A DNA stretch of 64,000 nt from Caulobacter mirabilis (GCF_002749615.1 NZ_CP024201.1:2046001-2110000); one strand, 5' to 3'. Positions 24,304 through 34,138 are shown, counted from the first letter of the stretch. Notes: generated by a model from the letters alone, not told the origin. Numbers and translations: made by a program.

Positions 24304-26538
24304 ATGACCCTGCATACCCCCCCGCCGGGCGACGGCGACCGCATCCTGGAAGAGCCGCTCACCGAGGCTCTGTCGCGCCGCTACCTGGCCTACGCGCTCT
24401 CGACCATCAGCTCGCGGGCGCTGCCCGACGTGCGCGACGGCATGAAGCCCGTCCACCGCCGCCTCATGTACGCCATGAGCAACATGCGGCTGAACCCCGA
24501 GGCCGCCGCGCGCAAATGCGCCAAGGTGGTCGGCGAGGTGATGGGTAACTTCCACCCGCACGGCGACCAGTCGATCTACGACGCCCTGGTCCGCCTGGCC
24601 CAGGACTTCTCGCAGCGCTACACGCTGGTCGAAGGGCAGGGGAACTTCGGCAACATCGACGGCGATAACGCCGCCGCGATGCGCTACACCGAATGCAAGA
24701 TGACCCAGGCGGCGATGCTGCTGCTGGATGGCATCGACGAGGACGCGGTCGACTTCCGTCCGACCTACGACGGTCAGGACGAGGAGCCGGTGGTCCTGCC
24801 GGCGGGCTTCCCCAACCTCTTGGCCAACGGCAGCTCGGGCATCGCCGTGGGCATGGCCACCTCGATCCCGCCGCACAACGTCGGCGAGCTGATCGACGCC
24901 TGCCAGCTGTTGCTGAAGTCGCCGGAAGCGACCACCGCCGACCTGATGCAGCATGTGAAGGGGCCGGACTTCCCGACCGGCGGGATCATCGTCGAGTCCC
25001 AGGCCTCGATGCTGGAGACCTACGAGACCGGCCGCGGCGGCGTCCGCACCCGCGCCCGCTGGTTCAAGGAGGAGCAGGGCCGCGGCGGCTGGCAGATCGT
25101 CGTCACCGAGATCCCGTATCAGGTGAAGAAGTCCGATCTGGTCGAGCAGCTGGCCGATCTGATCGAGAGCAAGAAGGCCCCGCTGCTGGGCGACGTCCGC
25201 GACGAGAGCGCCGAGGACATCCGCCTGGTGCTGGAGCCCAAGAGCCGCAACGTCGAGCCGGACGTCCTGATGGAGAGCCTGTTCAAGCTCTCCGACCTGG
25301 AGACCCGCTTCTCGGTCAACATGAACGTCCTGGACGCGCGCGGCACGCCGGGCGTGATGGGCCTGAAGCAGGCGTTGGTCGCCTTCCTGGATCACCGCCG
25401 CGAGGTGCTGATCCGCCGGGCCAAGTTCCGGCTGGCCAAGATCGAGGCCCGCCTGCACATCCTGGACGGCCTGCTGATCGCCTACCTCAATCTCGACGAG
25501 GTGATCCGCATCGTCCGCTACGAGGACGAGCCGAAGCAGAAGCTGATCGCCGCCTTCGCGCTGACCGACATCCAGGCCGACGCCATCCTCAACACCCGCC
25601 TGCGCCAGCTCGCCAAGCTGGAGGAGATGGAAATCCGCCGCGAGCACGCCGAGCTGGCGGCTGAGCGCGACGGCATCCAGGCCATGCTGGCTGACGACCG
25701 CCTGCAATGGAAGCTGGTCGGCGAGGGCCTGCGCGCCGTGCAGAAGATCCTCGGCGTCGAGACCACGGTCGGCAAGCGCCGCAGCGACTTCGCCGACGCT
25801 CCGGCCGTCTCGGCCGAGGTCTCGGTCGAGGCGTTCGTGGTGCGTGAGCCGATCACCGTCATCCTGTCGGAGAAGGGCTGGATCCGCGCCGCCAAGGGCA
25901 AGGTCGACGATCCCTCGGAGCTGAAGTTCAAGGAAGGCGACAAGCTCGGCTTCATCGTCCCGGCGGAAACGACCGACAAGCTGCTGATCTTCGCCTCGGA
26001 CGGCCGCTTCTTCACCGTCGACTGCAGCAAGCTGCCGTCGGCGCGCGGCCACGGCGAGCCGCTGCGCCTGATGGTCGACATCGACGACAAGGTGAAGATC
26101 ATCGACGTCTTCCCGCACAAGGCCGGCCGCAAGCGATTCCTGGCCTCCAAGGCGGGCTACGGCTTCATCATGCCGGAGGACGAGGCCTTGGCCTTCCGCC
26201 GGGCCGGCAAGCAGGTGCTGAACGGCGAGGCGATCGTCTCGCTGGAGATCGAGGGCGACCGCATGGCGGTGGTCGGCGACAACGGCAAGATCCTGATCTT
26301 CGGCATGGACGAGCTGCCCGAGATGCCGCGCGGCAAGGGCGTGAAGCTGCAGTCCTACCGCGAGGGCGGGTTGCGCGACGCCATGGCCTTCACCGCCGAG
26401 GCGGGGGCGACCTGGATCGACGCCGCCGGCCGCACCCGCGAATGGCCGGACTGGGCCCAGTGGACCGGCAAGCGCGCCGCCGCCGGCAAGCTGGCGCCCA
26501 AGGGCTTCCCGACGAGCAAGCGGTTCAAGCCGAAGTAG
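24304..26538 (+). CDS. parC: DNA topoisomerase IV subunit A
   Basis: ParC is the DNA-cutting subunit that unlinks daughter chromosomes. The 744-residue product has [21 protein letters not shown] near the N-terminus, [21 protein letters not shown] and the catalytic tyrosine in [13 protein letters not shown] (about residue 123). A C-terminal beta-pinwheel with repeats such as [18 protein letters not shown] distinguishes ParC from GyrA, which would be longer and carry a GyrA box. The partner parE is not in the window. Confidence 0.95.
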   Translation: MTLHTPPPGDGDRILEEPLTEALSRRYLAYALSTISSRALPDVRDGMKPVHRRLMYAMSNMRLNPEAAARKCAKVVGEVMGNFHPHGDQSIYDALVRLAQDFSQRYTLVEGQGNFGNIDGDNAAAMRYTECKMTQAAMLLLDGIDEDAVDFRPTYDGQDEEPVVLPAGFPNLLANGSSGIAVGMATSIPPHNVGELIDACQLLLKSPEATTADLMQHVKGPDFPTGGIIVESQASMLETYETGRGGVRTRARWFKEEQGRGGWQIVVTEIPYQVKKSDLVEQLADLIESKKAPLLGDVRDESAEDIRLVLEPKSRNVEPDVLMESLFKLSDLETRFSVNMNVLDARGTPGVMGLKQALVAFLDHRREVLIRRAKFRLAKIEARLHILDGLLIAYLNLDEVIRIVRYEDEPKQKLIAAFALTDIQADAILNTRLRQLAKLEEMEIRREHAELAAERDGIQAMLADDRLQWKLVGEGLRAVQKILGVETTVGKRRSDFADAPAVSAEVSVEAFVVREPITVILSEKGWIRAAKGKVDDPSELKFKEGDKLGFIVPAETTDKLLIFASDGRFFTVDCSKLPSARGHGEPLRLMVDIDDKVKIIDVFPHKAGRKRFLASKAGYGFIMPEDEALAFRRAGKQVLNGEAIVSLEIEGDRMAVVGDNGKILIFGMDELPEMPRGKGVKLQSYREGGLRDAMAFTAEAGATWIDAAGRTREWPDWAQWTGKRAAAGKLAPKGFPTSKRFKPK

Positions 26539-26539
26539 G

Positions 26540-27055
26540 ATGACGGAGGTCGCCCGCTATGACCCCGTGAAGGGGCTGCTGGGCGGCCTGCTCATGGTCG
26601 CGGTGGGCGTCGGCTTTCCACTGCTGCCCATCCTGATGGGCACGACCTATGAGCATTTCATCGAGACCTCTCGCCATGGTCCCGCGTTCGTGGCGACGGC
26701 GCCGTTGGCCGCGGTCCTCGGCGTCTCGATCGGCGCCTGGGCGCTGTGGGAGGTCTTGGTTCCCGGGCATCCGTCGATCGCGATTTCTCAGGGGCGCATC
26801 CGTTTTCGCATGCCGGGAAATCGAGACATTCCGCTTGAGGCGGTGGAAGATGTCACGCTGCTGGAGCGTCGCGATCCGCTGGATTCTTCGCTGGTCACCA
26901 GCACCCTCGTAGAGATCGTGCTGAAGAGCGGCGAGCGACGCCGGATCGGCGCGGCGCTCTATCGACAAACACCCCAAGACATACGCCGGACTCTGCTGAA
27001 GGCGGCCGGTTTGCCGAAGGCGCCCGTCCCGAACGCCGGCGAGGGGGCCGCTTGA
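26540..27055 (+). CDS. membrane protein with a PH-like soluble domain, function unknown
   Basis: The 171-residue protein has two membrane helices (about residues 12-34 and 54-75) followed by a cytoplasmic part resembling bacterial PH-like domains: SIAISQGRIRFRMPGNRDIPL, VEDVTLLERR and LVEIVLKSGERRRIGAAL. I recognise no named family. It starts 1 nt after the parC stop, so it is likely in the same transcript. Confidence 0.65.
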   Translation: MTEVARYDPVKGLLGGLLMVAVGVGFPLLPILMGTTYEHFIETSRHGPAFVATAPLAAVLGVSIGAWALWEVLVPGHPSIAISQGRIRFRMPGNRDIPLEAVEDVTLLERRDPLDSSLVTSTLVEIVLKSGERRRIGAALYRQTPQDIRRTLLKAAGLPKAPVPNAGEGAA

Positions 27056-27110
27056 CCCGGACCCTGGGGCCGCCTCGATAAGGGGGCGATCCCTGGGCGA
27101 GAGGTGAGTC

Positions 27111-28076
27111 GTGAGCGAGTCCCCGAAGTACCTGAACCCGTCCGAGGCGGCCCGCCGGCTGGGCGTCTCGGCCAAGGCCCTGCGGCTCTACGAGCGGCGC
27201 GGGCTGGTCGTTCCCTTGCGCACCGGCGCCGGCTGGCGGGTCTACGGCCCCGAACAGATGGCCCGCGCGGCCGAGATCGCGGCCCTGCGCGGGCTGGGCT
27301 TCCGCCTGGCCGAGATCGGGGCGGTGCTGCGCGCGGGGCCGGACGGGCTGGAGCCGGCGCTGGCCGGACGGCAGGCGGCGCTGGAGGCCGAGGCGCGTCG
27401 CCTGGCCGAAGCCCTTGAGGCCGTGCGGGCGCTGCGCGCCGGACTGGCTGCGCGGCGAACGCCGGTCGCGGCCTTCGACCTGCCGTGGCCCTGGGGCGGC
27501 GAACGGTTCGAACTCCTGGAGCTGAAGCCGGTGATCTTCCTCGTCGGCTCCCTGGGCAGCGGCAAGACGCGCCTGGCCCAGCGCCTGGCCGAGACGCTGC
27601 CGGGCGGGCGGTTCGTCGGCCTGGAGCGGGACCCCGAAGCGGCGGCCGCGCGGCTGGACGCCGATGCGGGTCTCCGCTCGGCCGTCGAGCGTCTGGCGAC
27701 GGATATCGACGTCCCGGCGACGGGGCCGGTCCTGGCCCTGCTCGTCGCGCTGGCGGATGGCGAGGGGCCGCTGGTCATCGACCTGGTGGAACAAGGCCTC
27801 GACGCCGAGGTCCAGGCCAGGCTCGGCGCCTGGCTTCGCCGCCGGAACGTCGGCCGATCGCTCATTCTCATGACCCGCTCCGCGGTGGTGCTCGATCTGA
27901 CCGCCGCCGGGCCGCCGCAAACGGTGCTGTTCTGCGCCGCCAACCACGGGCCTCCGCGCCTGCTGGAGGCTACGCCAGGCCTGTCGGGCTACGAGAGCAT
28001 CGCCGGCTGCCTGGCGCCGCCCGAGGTGCGCGCCAGGGTCGAGGGCATGATCGCCTGGCGCCCCCACGCCGCCTGA
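27111..28076 (+). CDS. MerR-type DNA-binding protein fused to a P-loop NTPase-like domain
   Basis: The 321-residue protein begins with a MerR winged helix (YLNPSEAARRLGVSAKALRLYERRGLV, residues 7-33) and the GWRVYGPEQM wing, then a helical linker rich in Ala, Leu and Arg (80-115). A second domain follows: Walker A GSLGSGKT (146-153) after a hydrophobic strand, and a Walker B-like strand PLVIDLVEQ near residue 227. The P-loop domain takes the place of a metal or drug-binding domain. Start is GTG 27111 with GAGG upstream. It is neither a typical MerR nor a kinase family I can name. Confidence 0.75.
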   Translation: MSESPKYLNPSEAARRLGVSAKALRLYERRGLVVPLRTGAGWRVYGPEQMARAAEIAALRGLGFRLAEIGAVLRAGPDGLEPALAGRQAALEAEARRLAEALEAVRALRAGLAARRTPVAAFDLPWPWGGERFELLELKPVIFLVGSLGSGKTRLAQRLAETLPGGRFVGLERDPEAAAARLDADAGLRSAVERLATDIDVPATGPVLALLVALADGEGPLVIDLVEQGLDAEVQARLGAWLRRRNVGRSLILMTRSAVVLDLTAAGPPQTVLFCAANHGPPRLLEATPGLSGYESIAGCLAPPEVRARVEGMIAWRPHAA

Positions 28077-28416
28077 GCGGGACACCCGGGACGGATAGTT
28101 CCGGGACAACCGGGGACATTCGGGGACAATATGGGACGGTGCGGGGCGAGCGGCGCCGCCGACTTATCCCCCTGGGCCGGCGATCGCTTAGACTCTGCGG
28201 ATGAAGCCGCGCGCCGCCACGCCAAACCAAGCCCGCAAGCCGTCGGCGCGCGCCGCGGTCGTCACCGCCGACCTGTCGGGGCGCGCGACCGCCGCCGGAT
28301 ATCGCCGCCCGCGGATCCACGCGGCCATACAAGAATTCACAATCGAGACTCCGAACCCCGATTGCGGCCCCGCCCAGGCCCGATACTGTTCGTCGAACGA
28401 GAGAACGGGAGCGGTG
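28077..28416. other. 340-bp gap holding a phased GGGACA repeat array
   Basis: GGGACA or GGGACG occurs at 28079, 28088, 28103, 28113, 28123 and 28133; the last four are exactly 10 bp apart. The rest of the gap, up to the hydrolase ATG at 28417, shows no gene with a ribosome site, although an open frame runs through it from 28201. A promoter for the hydrolase should lie here. Confidence 0.6.
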
Positions 28417-29712
28417 ATGCTGCGTAGGTCCCTGTCGGCGGCGATGGCCGCCGTGGTTGTCGCCTGGGTCCTCGCGCCCGGTCCGTCGCAGGCCCAGGAG
28501 GGCATCGACCTTCCCTCCGCCAAGCCCGAGGCGGTCGGCTTCTCCTCCGAGCGGCTGAAGCGGCTGGACTACTGGTCGGCGGGCTTCGTGGAGCGCGGCT
28601 ACGCTCCCGGGATCGCCACCGTGGTCATCCGCCACGGCAAGGTCGTCTCGACCAACATCTACGGCAAGGCGGACGTCGCCACGGGCGCGCCGCTGAAGTC
28701 CGACGCCATCTGGCGGATGTACAGCCAGACCAAGCCGGTCACCGGCGTGGCGATGATGATCCTGTACGAACAGGGCAAGTGGAAGCTCGACGACCCGATC
28801 ACGAAGTACGTGCCGGAGTTCGCCAACCTCCGGGTCTTCAAGGGCGTCGGCAAGGACGGCAAGCCGATCACCGAGCCGGTCAAGCGCACCGCCACGATGC
28901 GCGAACTGATGAGCCACGCCGCCGGCTTCGCCTACGGCCTGAGCACCGACAACTACGTCGACAAGGCCTATCGCGACAGCGGCATGCTCGGGTCGGCGAC
29001 CCTGGGCCAGGTCATGACCGAGGCCGCCAAGCTGCCGCTCTACGGCCAGCCGGGCGAGCAGTGGAAGTACTCGATCGCCGTCGACATCCAGGGCTACATC
29101 GTCGAGAAGCTGTCGGGCCAGACCCTGCCGGACTTCATGCAGAGCCACATCTTCGGCCCGCTGAAGATGAAGGACACCGCCTTCTGGGTTCCCGAGGACA
29201 AGCGGGGGCGGATGGCTTCGCTCTACGCGATCGACCCCAAGACCAAGAAGATCGTCCCCGCCGAGGGCTTCATGGTGCTGCCGATCGACAAGGTCCCGAC
29301 CGCGCCGAACGGCGGCGGCGGCCTGGTCTCGACGATGAGCGACTACAGCCGTTTCGCCGCCATGCTGGCGGGCGGCGGCCAGCTGGACGGCGTGCGCATC
29401 CTCAGCCCGTCGACGATCAAGCTGATGGCGTCCAACCACTTGAGCGACAAGGTGCTGGCGCAGGAGCCGCTCGGCCCGGGGACCGGTTTCGGTCTGGACG
29501 TGGCGGTGATCATGGACCCGGCCAGGGCCGGCACGACGGCCGGTAAGGGCAGCTACAGCTGGGGCGGCGCGGCCGGCACCTGGTTCTGGGTCGACCCCGA
29601 GAACGACGTCGCCTTCCTGGGCTTCATCCAGGTCATCGGCGGCAGCGCCTATCGCCTCGACGAGCGGTCGGCGCAGCTGCTCTACCAGGCGCTGGTCGAG
29701 CCGGAGAAGTAG
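28417..29712 (+). CDS. exported serine hydrolase (class C beta-lactamase fold)
   Basis: The 431-residue protein has a Sec signal peptide (MLRRSLSAAMAAVVVAWVLA, cleavage near SQAQ). The beta-lactamase/EstB fold follows with the SxxK nucleophile motif SQTK in RMYSQTKPVTGVAMM and the second motif at KYSIAVD. I chose ATG 28417, with GGGAG upstream, over the ORF start at 28201 because the extra 72 residues are not protein-like and would hide the signal peptide. The substrate is unknown; such proteins are often esterases or peptidases. Confidence 0.87.
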   Translation: MLRRSLSAAMAAVVVAWVLAPGPSQAQEGIDLPSAKPEAVGFSSERLKRLDYWSAGFVERGYAPGIATVVIRHGKVVSTNIYGKADVATGAPLKSDAIWRMYSQTKPVTGVAMMILYEQGKWKLDDPITKYVPEFANLRVFKGVGKDGKPITEPVKRTATMRELMSHAAGFAYGLSTDNYVDKAYRDSGMLGSATLGQVMTEAAKLPLYGQPGEQWKYSIAVDIQGYIVEKLSGQTLPDFMQSHIFGPLKMKDTAFWVPEDKRGRMASLYAIDPKTKKIVPAEGFMVLPIDKVPTAPNGGGGLVSTMSDYSRFAAMLAGGGQLDGVRILSPSTIKLMASNHLSDKVLAQEPLGPGTGFGLDVAVIMDPARAGTTAGKGSYSWGGAAGTWFWVDPENDVAFLGFIQVIGGSAYRLDERSAQLLYQALVEPEK

Positions 29713-29715
29713 GGC

Positions 29716-30534
29716 CTACTTCTTGCCGAGCTTGGTCGTGACGCCGCCGCGCATGCGGCGCTCGCGGGCCAGGGTCTCGTCGGCGTCGGATCGCTCACGC
29801 GCCGACAGCAGCATCCAGCCCTGCGGCCGCAGCACTTCCAGCGGCGAGAAGCGCGCCTTGTAGGCCATCTTGTCGCTGCCCGGCACCCAGTAGCCCAGAT
29901 AGACATAGGGCAGGGCGTTGAGGGTCGCCTGGACGACATGGTCCAGAATCACGAAGGCGCCGAGGCTGCGGCGCTCCAGCTTGGGATCGTAGAAGCTGTA
30001 GACCATCGACAGGCCGTCCCCCATCAGGTCGACCAGCACGCAGGCGACCAGGTCGCCGGGGCCGCCGTCGGGCGAGGGGGTGCGGTACTCGATCAGATGG
30101 GTCCGGACGGCGGTGTCCTCGACCATGGCCACATAGTCGGGCCAGGTCATCTCGGCCATGCCGCCGTCGGCGTGCCGCGCCAGCAGATAGCGGCGCAGCA
30201 GGTCGAACTGCTCCATCGTCGCCTCGGCCTCGACCAGATGTCGACGGACGTCGGCGTTGCGGTTGAGGATCTTCCGCTCGGAGCGGGAAAAGACGTAGTC
30301 GCCGACCGGGATGCGCGCCGAGGTGCAGGCGTTGCAGCTCTCGCAGGCCGGGCGGTAGGCGATGTGCTGGCTGCGGCGGAAGCCGGACTGGGTCAGGCCG
30401 TCGTTGACCGAGGGGCCTTCGCCGGGCGGCAGGTGGGCGAAGACCTTCCGCTCCTCGCGGCCGGGCAGGTAGGGGCACGGCGAGGGGGCCGTCAGGAAGA
30501 AACGCATCCGCCGAGATGTGAAGTGATGCGTCAC
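29716..30534 (-). CDS. bpt: aspartate/glutamate leucyltransferase (arginyltransferase family)
   Basis: Bpt adds leucine from Leu-tRNA to N-terminal Asp or Glu, marking proteins for ClpAP degradation in the N-end rule pathway. The 272-residue product has RMRFFLTAPSPCPYLPGREERKVF, the cysteine-rich YRPACESCNACTSARIPV and VYLGYWVPGSDKMAYKARFSPLEVL. The GTG at 30534 was chosen because the family start, THHFTSRRMRFF, follows directly and AGGGG lies 4 nt upstream. It ends 3 nt from the convergent serine hydrolase gene. Confidence 0.93.
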   Translation of the reverse strand: MTHHFTSRRMRFFLTAPSPCPYLPGREERKVFAHLPPGEGPSVNDGLTQSGFRRSQHIAYRPACESCNACTSARIPVGDYVFSRSERKILNRNADVRRHLVEAEATMEQFDLLRRYLLARHADGGMAEMTWPDYVAMVEDTAVRTHLIEYRTPSPDGGPGDLVACVLVDLMGDGLSMVYSFYDPKLERRSLGAFVILDHVVQATLNALPYVYLGYWVPGSDKMAYKARFSPLEVLRPQGWMLLSARERSDADETLARERRMRGGVTTKLGKK

Positions 30535-30631
30535 GAAGCCCCTAACGCCTAACGGCTCTCCTCTGTCCCCGTAAGGGATTAGGACCCAGTCCCCGAACCT
30601 CCGCAAGGGCTCTTTCGATGACCATCGTTCA

Positions 30632-31537
30632 TCAATCCGGCGGCAGGACGGGGGCTTCGCGCAGCAGGATGATCGAGATGCGCCGGTTCCCCGCCAGCAT
30701 GGGATCATCCGGGTACAACGGGTCGGAATTGGCCTTGCCGGCGACCTGATAGACGCGGTCGGCGTCGACGCCGAAGCCCTGGAGCAGCTGCCGCGACACA
30801 TCCGCGCGGTCGGACGACAGCTTCCAGTCGCTGGCCACGGTGCGGCCGCTGGCGCCGGTGTTGGTGTGACCGCTGATGCTGATCCGGTTGGGCAGCTGGT
30901 TGATGATCTTGGTGATGGCCCGCAGCAGGATGCGGGCGCGTTCGTTCGGCGCGGCGGCGCCTTCGCGGAACATCGAGCGGCCTTCCTGGTCGACCAGCTG
31001 GATGCGCAGGCCCTCGGGCGTCTGGTCGATCATGATCTGCTTCGACAGCTCGGCCAGCTCGGGCATGTCCTGGAGAGCCTGGCGCAGCGATTGGGCGGCC
31101 GAAGCGAAGGCGGCCTCCTCGCGGGCCTGCAGCTCCTTGCGCAGCGCCTGTTCGGAAGCGCTCTCCAGGTCGGCGGCGCCGGGCTTCACGTCGCTCTGGC
31201 CGTCGTCCCGCACGTTCGGCGGAGCCTCGGGGGCCATCTGCTCGACGATGGCCATGGAGCCGGAGCCCTTGACCCCGTCCTCGCCCAGGGCGGTGCCGCC
31301 CAGGATGCCGCCCGAGCCGCTGGTCGTCTCGGCGACGCTGGCGGGGGCGAAGTAGTCGGCGATGCCGCGCTTCTGCTCGGGGCTGGTGGTGTTGATCAGC
31401 CACATCAGCAGGAAGAAGGCCATCATGGCGGTGACGAAGTCCGCGTAGGCCACCTTCCAAGCGCCGCCGTGGTGTCCGCCGCCGGACACCTTCTTGACCT
31501 TCTTGATCAGGATCGGCGCGTCGCTGCTCAACGCCAT
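30632..31537 (-). CDS. motB: flagellar motor stator protein MotB
   Basis: MotB anchors the proton-driven stator to peptidoglycan. The 301-residue product has a basic N-terminus (LIKKVKKV), one membrane helix (about 34-49) with the proton-carrying Asp33 in YADFVTAMMAFFLLMWL, a plug and linker, and a C-terminal OmpA-like peptidoglycan domain (ISISGHTNTGASG, LSSDRADVSRQLL, NRRISIILL). It stands alone without motA, as in Caulobacter. Confidence 0.94.
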   Translation of the reverse strand: MALSSDAPILIKKVKKVSGGGHHGGAWKVAYADFVTAMMAFFLLMWLINTTSPEQKRGIADYFAPASVAETTSGSGGILGGTALGEDGVKGSGSMAIVEQMAPEAPPNVRDDGQSDVKPGAADLESASEQALRKELQAREEAAFASAAQSLRQALQDMPELAELSKQIMIDQTPEGLRIQLVDQEGRSMFREGAAAPNERARILLRAITKIINQLPNRISISGHTNTGASGRTVASDWKLSSDRADVSRQLLQGFGVDADRVYQVAGKANSDPLYPDDPMLAGNRRISIILLREAPVLPPD

Positions 31538-31663
31538 GTGGTGAAACCCCGCTTAACCTTTCCGCCAACATCGCGCGCGGGCGTTAAGACGGGGTTGCGA
31601 GCGGGGCGTCCGCATGGTCTTCCGGCTGGGGGCGCGAGCGGCGCGCCAGAGGGAGTTTCCGGC

Positions 31664-32524
31664 ATGAAGACGGCGTTCGCGGGCCTGGGCGTGATGGGCT
31701 TCCCGATGGCGGGCCATCTGGCCAGGGCCGGCCACGAGGTCGGCGTGTTTAACCGCAGCCCGGACAAGGCGAGGCGCTGGGTCGAGGCCCACGGCGGCCG
31801 GGCCGGCGCGACGGTGGGCGAGGCCTGCGACGGCGCAGAGCTGGTCGCCCTGTGCGTGGGCGACGACGGCGACGTCCGGCAGGTGGTTCCCCAGGCCCTG
31901 GCCGTGATGGCGCCGGGCGGGATTATCGTCGACCACACCACCACCTCGGCCAAGGTCGCCCGCGAGATGGCGGCCCTGGCGGCCGAGTCGGGCCGCGCCT
32001 TCCTCGACGCCCCGGTCAGCGGGGGGCAGGCCGGCGCCGAGAATGGCCAGCTGACCATCATGGTCGGCGGCGACCCGGCCGCCTACGACCGCGCCGAGCC
32101 GGTGATCTCGGCCTACGCCAAGGCGGTCCGTCGGATGGGAGGGGCCGGGACCGGCCAGCTGACCAAGATGTGCAACCAGATCGCCATCGCCGGCCTGGTC
32201 CAGGGCGTCGCCGAGGCGGTCCATTTCGCCAAGCGCGCCGAACTCGACACGGACGCGGTCCTGGCGGCCATCTCCAAGGGGGCGGCCCAGTCCTGGCAGA
32301 TGGAGAACCGCTGGCCGACCATGGCCGAGGGCCGGTTCGACTTCGGCTTCGCGGTCGACTGGATGCGCAAGGACCTGGGCATCGCCCTGGACGAGGCGCG
32401 GAGCAACGGCGCCCGCATCGCCGTCACCGCCCTGGTCGACCAGTTCTACGCCGAGGTCCAGGCCATGGGCGGAAACCGCTGGGACACCTCCAGCCTGGTG
32501 GCGCGGCTGGAGCGGGAAGGGTGA
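31664..32524 (+). CDS. NAD(P)-dependent oxidoreductase, 3-hydroxyisobutyrate dehydrogenase family
   Basis: The 286-residue protein has the N-terminal Rossmann motif FAGLGVMGFPMAGHLARAGH, the substrate motif DAPVSGGQAGAENGQL and the catalytic lysine in GTGQLTKMCNQIAIAG. It could act on 3-hydroxyisobutyrate, tartronate semialdehyde or succinate semialdehyde; the sequence does not decide. A second family member (40806) sits in the valine cluster. Start is ATG 31664 with GGGAG upstream; the stop overlaps the next GTG. Confidence 0.87.
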   Translation: MKTAFAGLGVMGFPMAGHLARAGHEVGVFNRSPDKARRWVEAHGGRAGATVGEACDGAELVALCVGDDGDVRQVVPQALAVMAPGGIIVDHTTTSAKVAREMAALAAESGRAFLDAPVSGGQAGAENGQLTIMVGGDPAAYDRAEPVISAYAKAVRRMGGAGTGQLTKMCNQIAIAGLVQGVAEAVHFAKRAELDTDAVLAAISKGAAQSWQMENRWPTMAEGRFDFGFAVDWMRKDLGIALDEARSNGARIAVTALVDQFYAEVQAMGGNRWDTSSLVARLEREG

Positions 32525-32874
32525 GCGCCGCCCTGGTCTTCGCGCTGCTGCTGGCGGCGAACGCCTCGGACGTGTTCATCGCGTCTGAAGATGTGAACTG
32601 GGCCCGCACGCCGACCGAGGAGGAGATGGCGTCCTTCTTCCCGCACATCAACGCCTGGACGGGCGAGGCGAGCGTTGAGCTGGTCTGCGTGGTGGGCCCC
32701 GACGGCATGCTCAACGGATGCGAGGTCGTGGCGGCCGCGCCCGACAATCTCGCCTTCGCGCGGGCCACGCTCAACGTCGCCAAGCGGTTCCGCATGCAGC
32801 CGACGACCCGGAGCGGGCGGCCCAGCGCGGGCCTGAAGGTTCGCCTGCCGATCCGCTGGCAGGCTCCGGACTAG
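32521..32874 (+). CDS. small exported TonB C-terminal domain-like protein
   Basis: The 117-residue product has a short signal peptide (SAALVFALLLAANASDVF) and a domain like the TonB C-terminus: SVELVCVVGPDGMLNGCEVVAAAPDNLAFARATLNVAKRFRMQP ends with SAGLKVRLPIRWQ. The proline-rich linker and inner-membrane anchor of true TonB are missing, so a role as a soluble periplasmic protein is more likely. It is coupled to the dehydrogenase by GTGA. Confidence 0.7.
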   Translation: MSAALVFALLLAANASDVFIASEDVNWARTPTEEEMASFFPHINAWTGEASVELVCVVGPDGMLNGCEVVAAAPDNLAFARATLNVAKRFRMQPTTRSGRPSAGLKVRLPIRWQAPD

Positions 32875-32889
32875 CTGTCCGTCTCAACG

Positions 32890-32916
32890 CCGGTCATCCC
32901 GGCGAAGGCCGGTTGG
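32890..32916. repeat. single arm of the dispersed repeat family (copy 4)
   Basis: CCGGTCATCCCGGCGAAGGC continues into CGGTTGG without the usual inverted partner, so this is a truncated copy in the 32875-32977 gap between convergent genes. Confidence 0.6.
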
Positions 32917-32977
32917 AAAGGGGCGGCTAGGGCTGTGAAATTCCAAGGCTCAGATCGAGTCTCGGCCCTCGCCGTTC

Positions 32978-34066
32978 CTAGCGCTCCACCGCCCCCAGCA
33001 CGTAGTCCGATATCAGTTTTTCCGACAGCTGATGGGCGTCCCGACTGGAGAAGTTGGTCGTCGTGACCACGGCCACCATCCGCAGGTTCGGAAACACGAC
33101 CACCTTGTTGCCGCCCGAGCCGTTCATGAACCAGGCGGGCTGCGACCCTTTGGCCGAGGGCAGGTCGTAGAGCCACCACAGGTAGCCGTAGGCGCGCGTC
33201 TGGTCGATCTGGGCCTTGGGCGTGACCGAGGCCTTCACCCAGGCTTTCGGCAGCACCTGTTGGCCCTGCCAGACGCCGCCGTCGGCGTAAAGCCAGCCGA
33301 GGCGGGCGAGGTCGCGGCTGGTCAGGGCCAGGCCGCCGCCGCCCTGGGCCAGGCCGGTCGGCGAGGCTTGCCACTCCGCCTTGCCGACGCCGATCGGGTC
33401 GAACAGCGCCTCGCGGGCGAAGTCGGGCAGGGGCTTGCCGACCGCCGCCTGGATCGCCGCGCCCAGGGTGGTGACGCCCGCCGTGCAGTAGCTGAACGCC
33501 CGGCCATAGGGCGAATCCGCCGGCTTGGCGGTCCAGGCCGCGAAGCCCTTGATCGGCAGGTCCAGGAAGAAACCTGGCCAGTCCTCGATCAGGTACATCC
33601 GCTCCTCGTTGCCGCGCGAGAACGGGTTCTGGTCGTCGCATTCCAGCAGCGAGCTCATGGTCAGCAGGTCCTCGACCGTGATCTTCGCCTTGCGCGGGTC
33701 GGGATTCTGCGGCGCGGGTCGGCCCGCGAAATAGGGCAGGATCGGCGACTGGGCGGACGGGATCCTCCCGCGGGCGATGGCGGCGCCCGCCAGCATGCCG
33801 GTCACGGTCTTGGTCGCCGAGCGGGTGTTGCGGGTCGCGCCCGGACCGCCGTCGTCGAAATAGGCCTCGTAGGCCAGCTTGCCGTCGCGGACGATGACGA
33901 TGCTGGTGATCTGCTTGAAATCGCCCTTGCGGACGGCGGCTTCCATCTCGGCCAGTTTCCCGGCCGAAAGACCCTCGGCCTCAGGCGTCGCGCGCGGCCA
34001 GTCGGCGGCCTGGGCGGCGAGGGGGGCGAGCAGCAGGGCCGCGGCGACGGCGAGGGGGCGGATCAC
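32978..34066 (-). CDS. exported serine hydrolase (beta-lactamase class C-like)
   Basis: The 362-residue protein has a Sec signal peptide (MIRPLAVAAALLLAPLAAQA). The catalytic SxxK is SATK in NTRSATKTVTGMLAG, and the second motif falls at SYCTAGV, in place of YxN. NGSGGNKVVVFPNL near the end fits the third motif. It is different from the serine hydrolase at 28417 and likely has another substrate. It is convergent with the TonB-like gene. Confidence 0.85.
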   Translation of the reverse strand: MIRPLAVAAALLLAPLAAQAADWPRATPEAEGLSAGKLAEMEAAVRKGDFKQITSIVIVRDGKLAYEAYFDDGGPGATRNTRSATKTVTGMLAGAAIARGRIPSAQSPILPYFAGRPAPQNPDPRKAKITVEDLLTMSSLLECDDQNPFSRGNEERMYLIEDWPGFFLDLPIKGFAAWTAKPADSPYGRAFSYCTAGVTTLGAAIQAAVGKPLPDFAREALFDPIGVGKAEWQASPTGLAQGGGGLALTSRDLARLGWLYADGGVWQGQQVLPKAWVKASVTPKAQIDQTRAYGYLWWLYDLPSAKGSQPAWFMNGSGGNKVVVFPNLRMVAVVTTTNFSSRDAHQLSEKLISDYVLGAVER

Positions 34067-34138
34067 AGGCGAACTCCGAAGGCGAAGGGCGACCCTAGCG
34101 GCGGCGGCCCGGCGCGGTCTTGGACGTTTCGAACCTGC

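Noticed and set aside
24226..26118. 630-codon open frame on the minus strand
   Set aside because: It is antisense to parC and shows typical shadow composition.
28201..28416. 72-residue extension of the exported serine hydrolase
   Set aside because: The residues are low in protein-like character and would bury the signal peptide; the inner ATG has a good ribosome site.
31538..31600. sigma-54 or CtrA site upstream of motB
   Set aside because: TTGGCGG and TTAAG are present, but the GG to GC spacing is 12 and not 10, and TTAA elements are not spaced by 7 nt as in a CtrA site.
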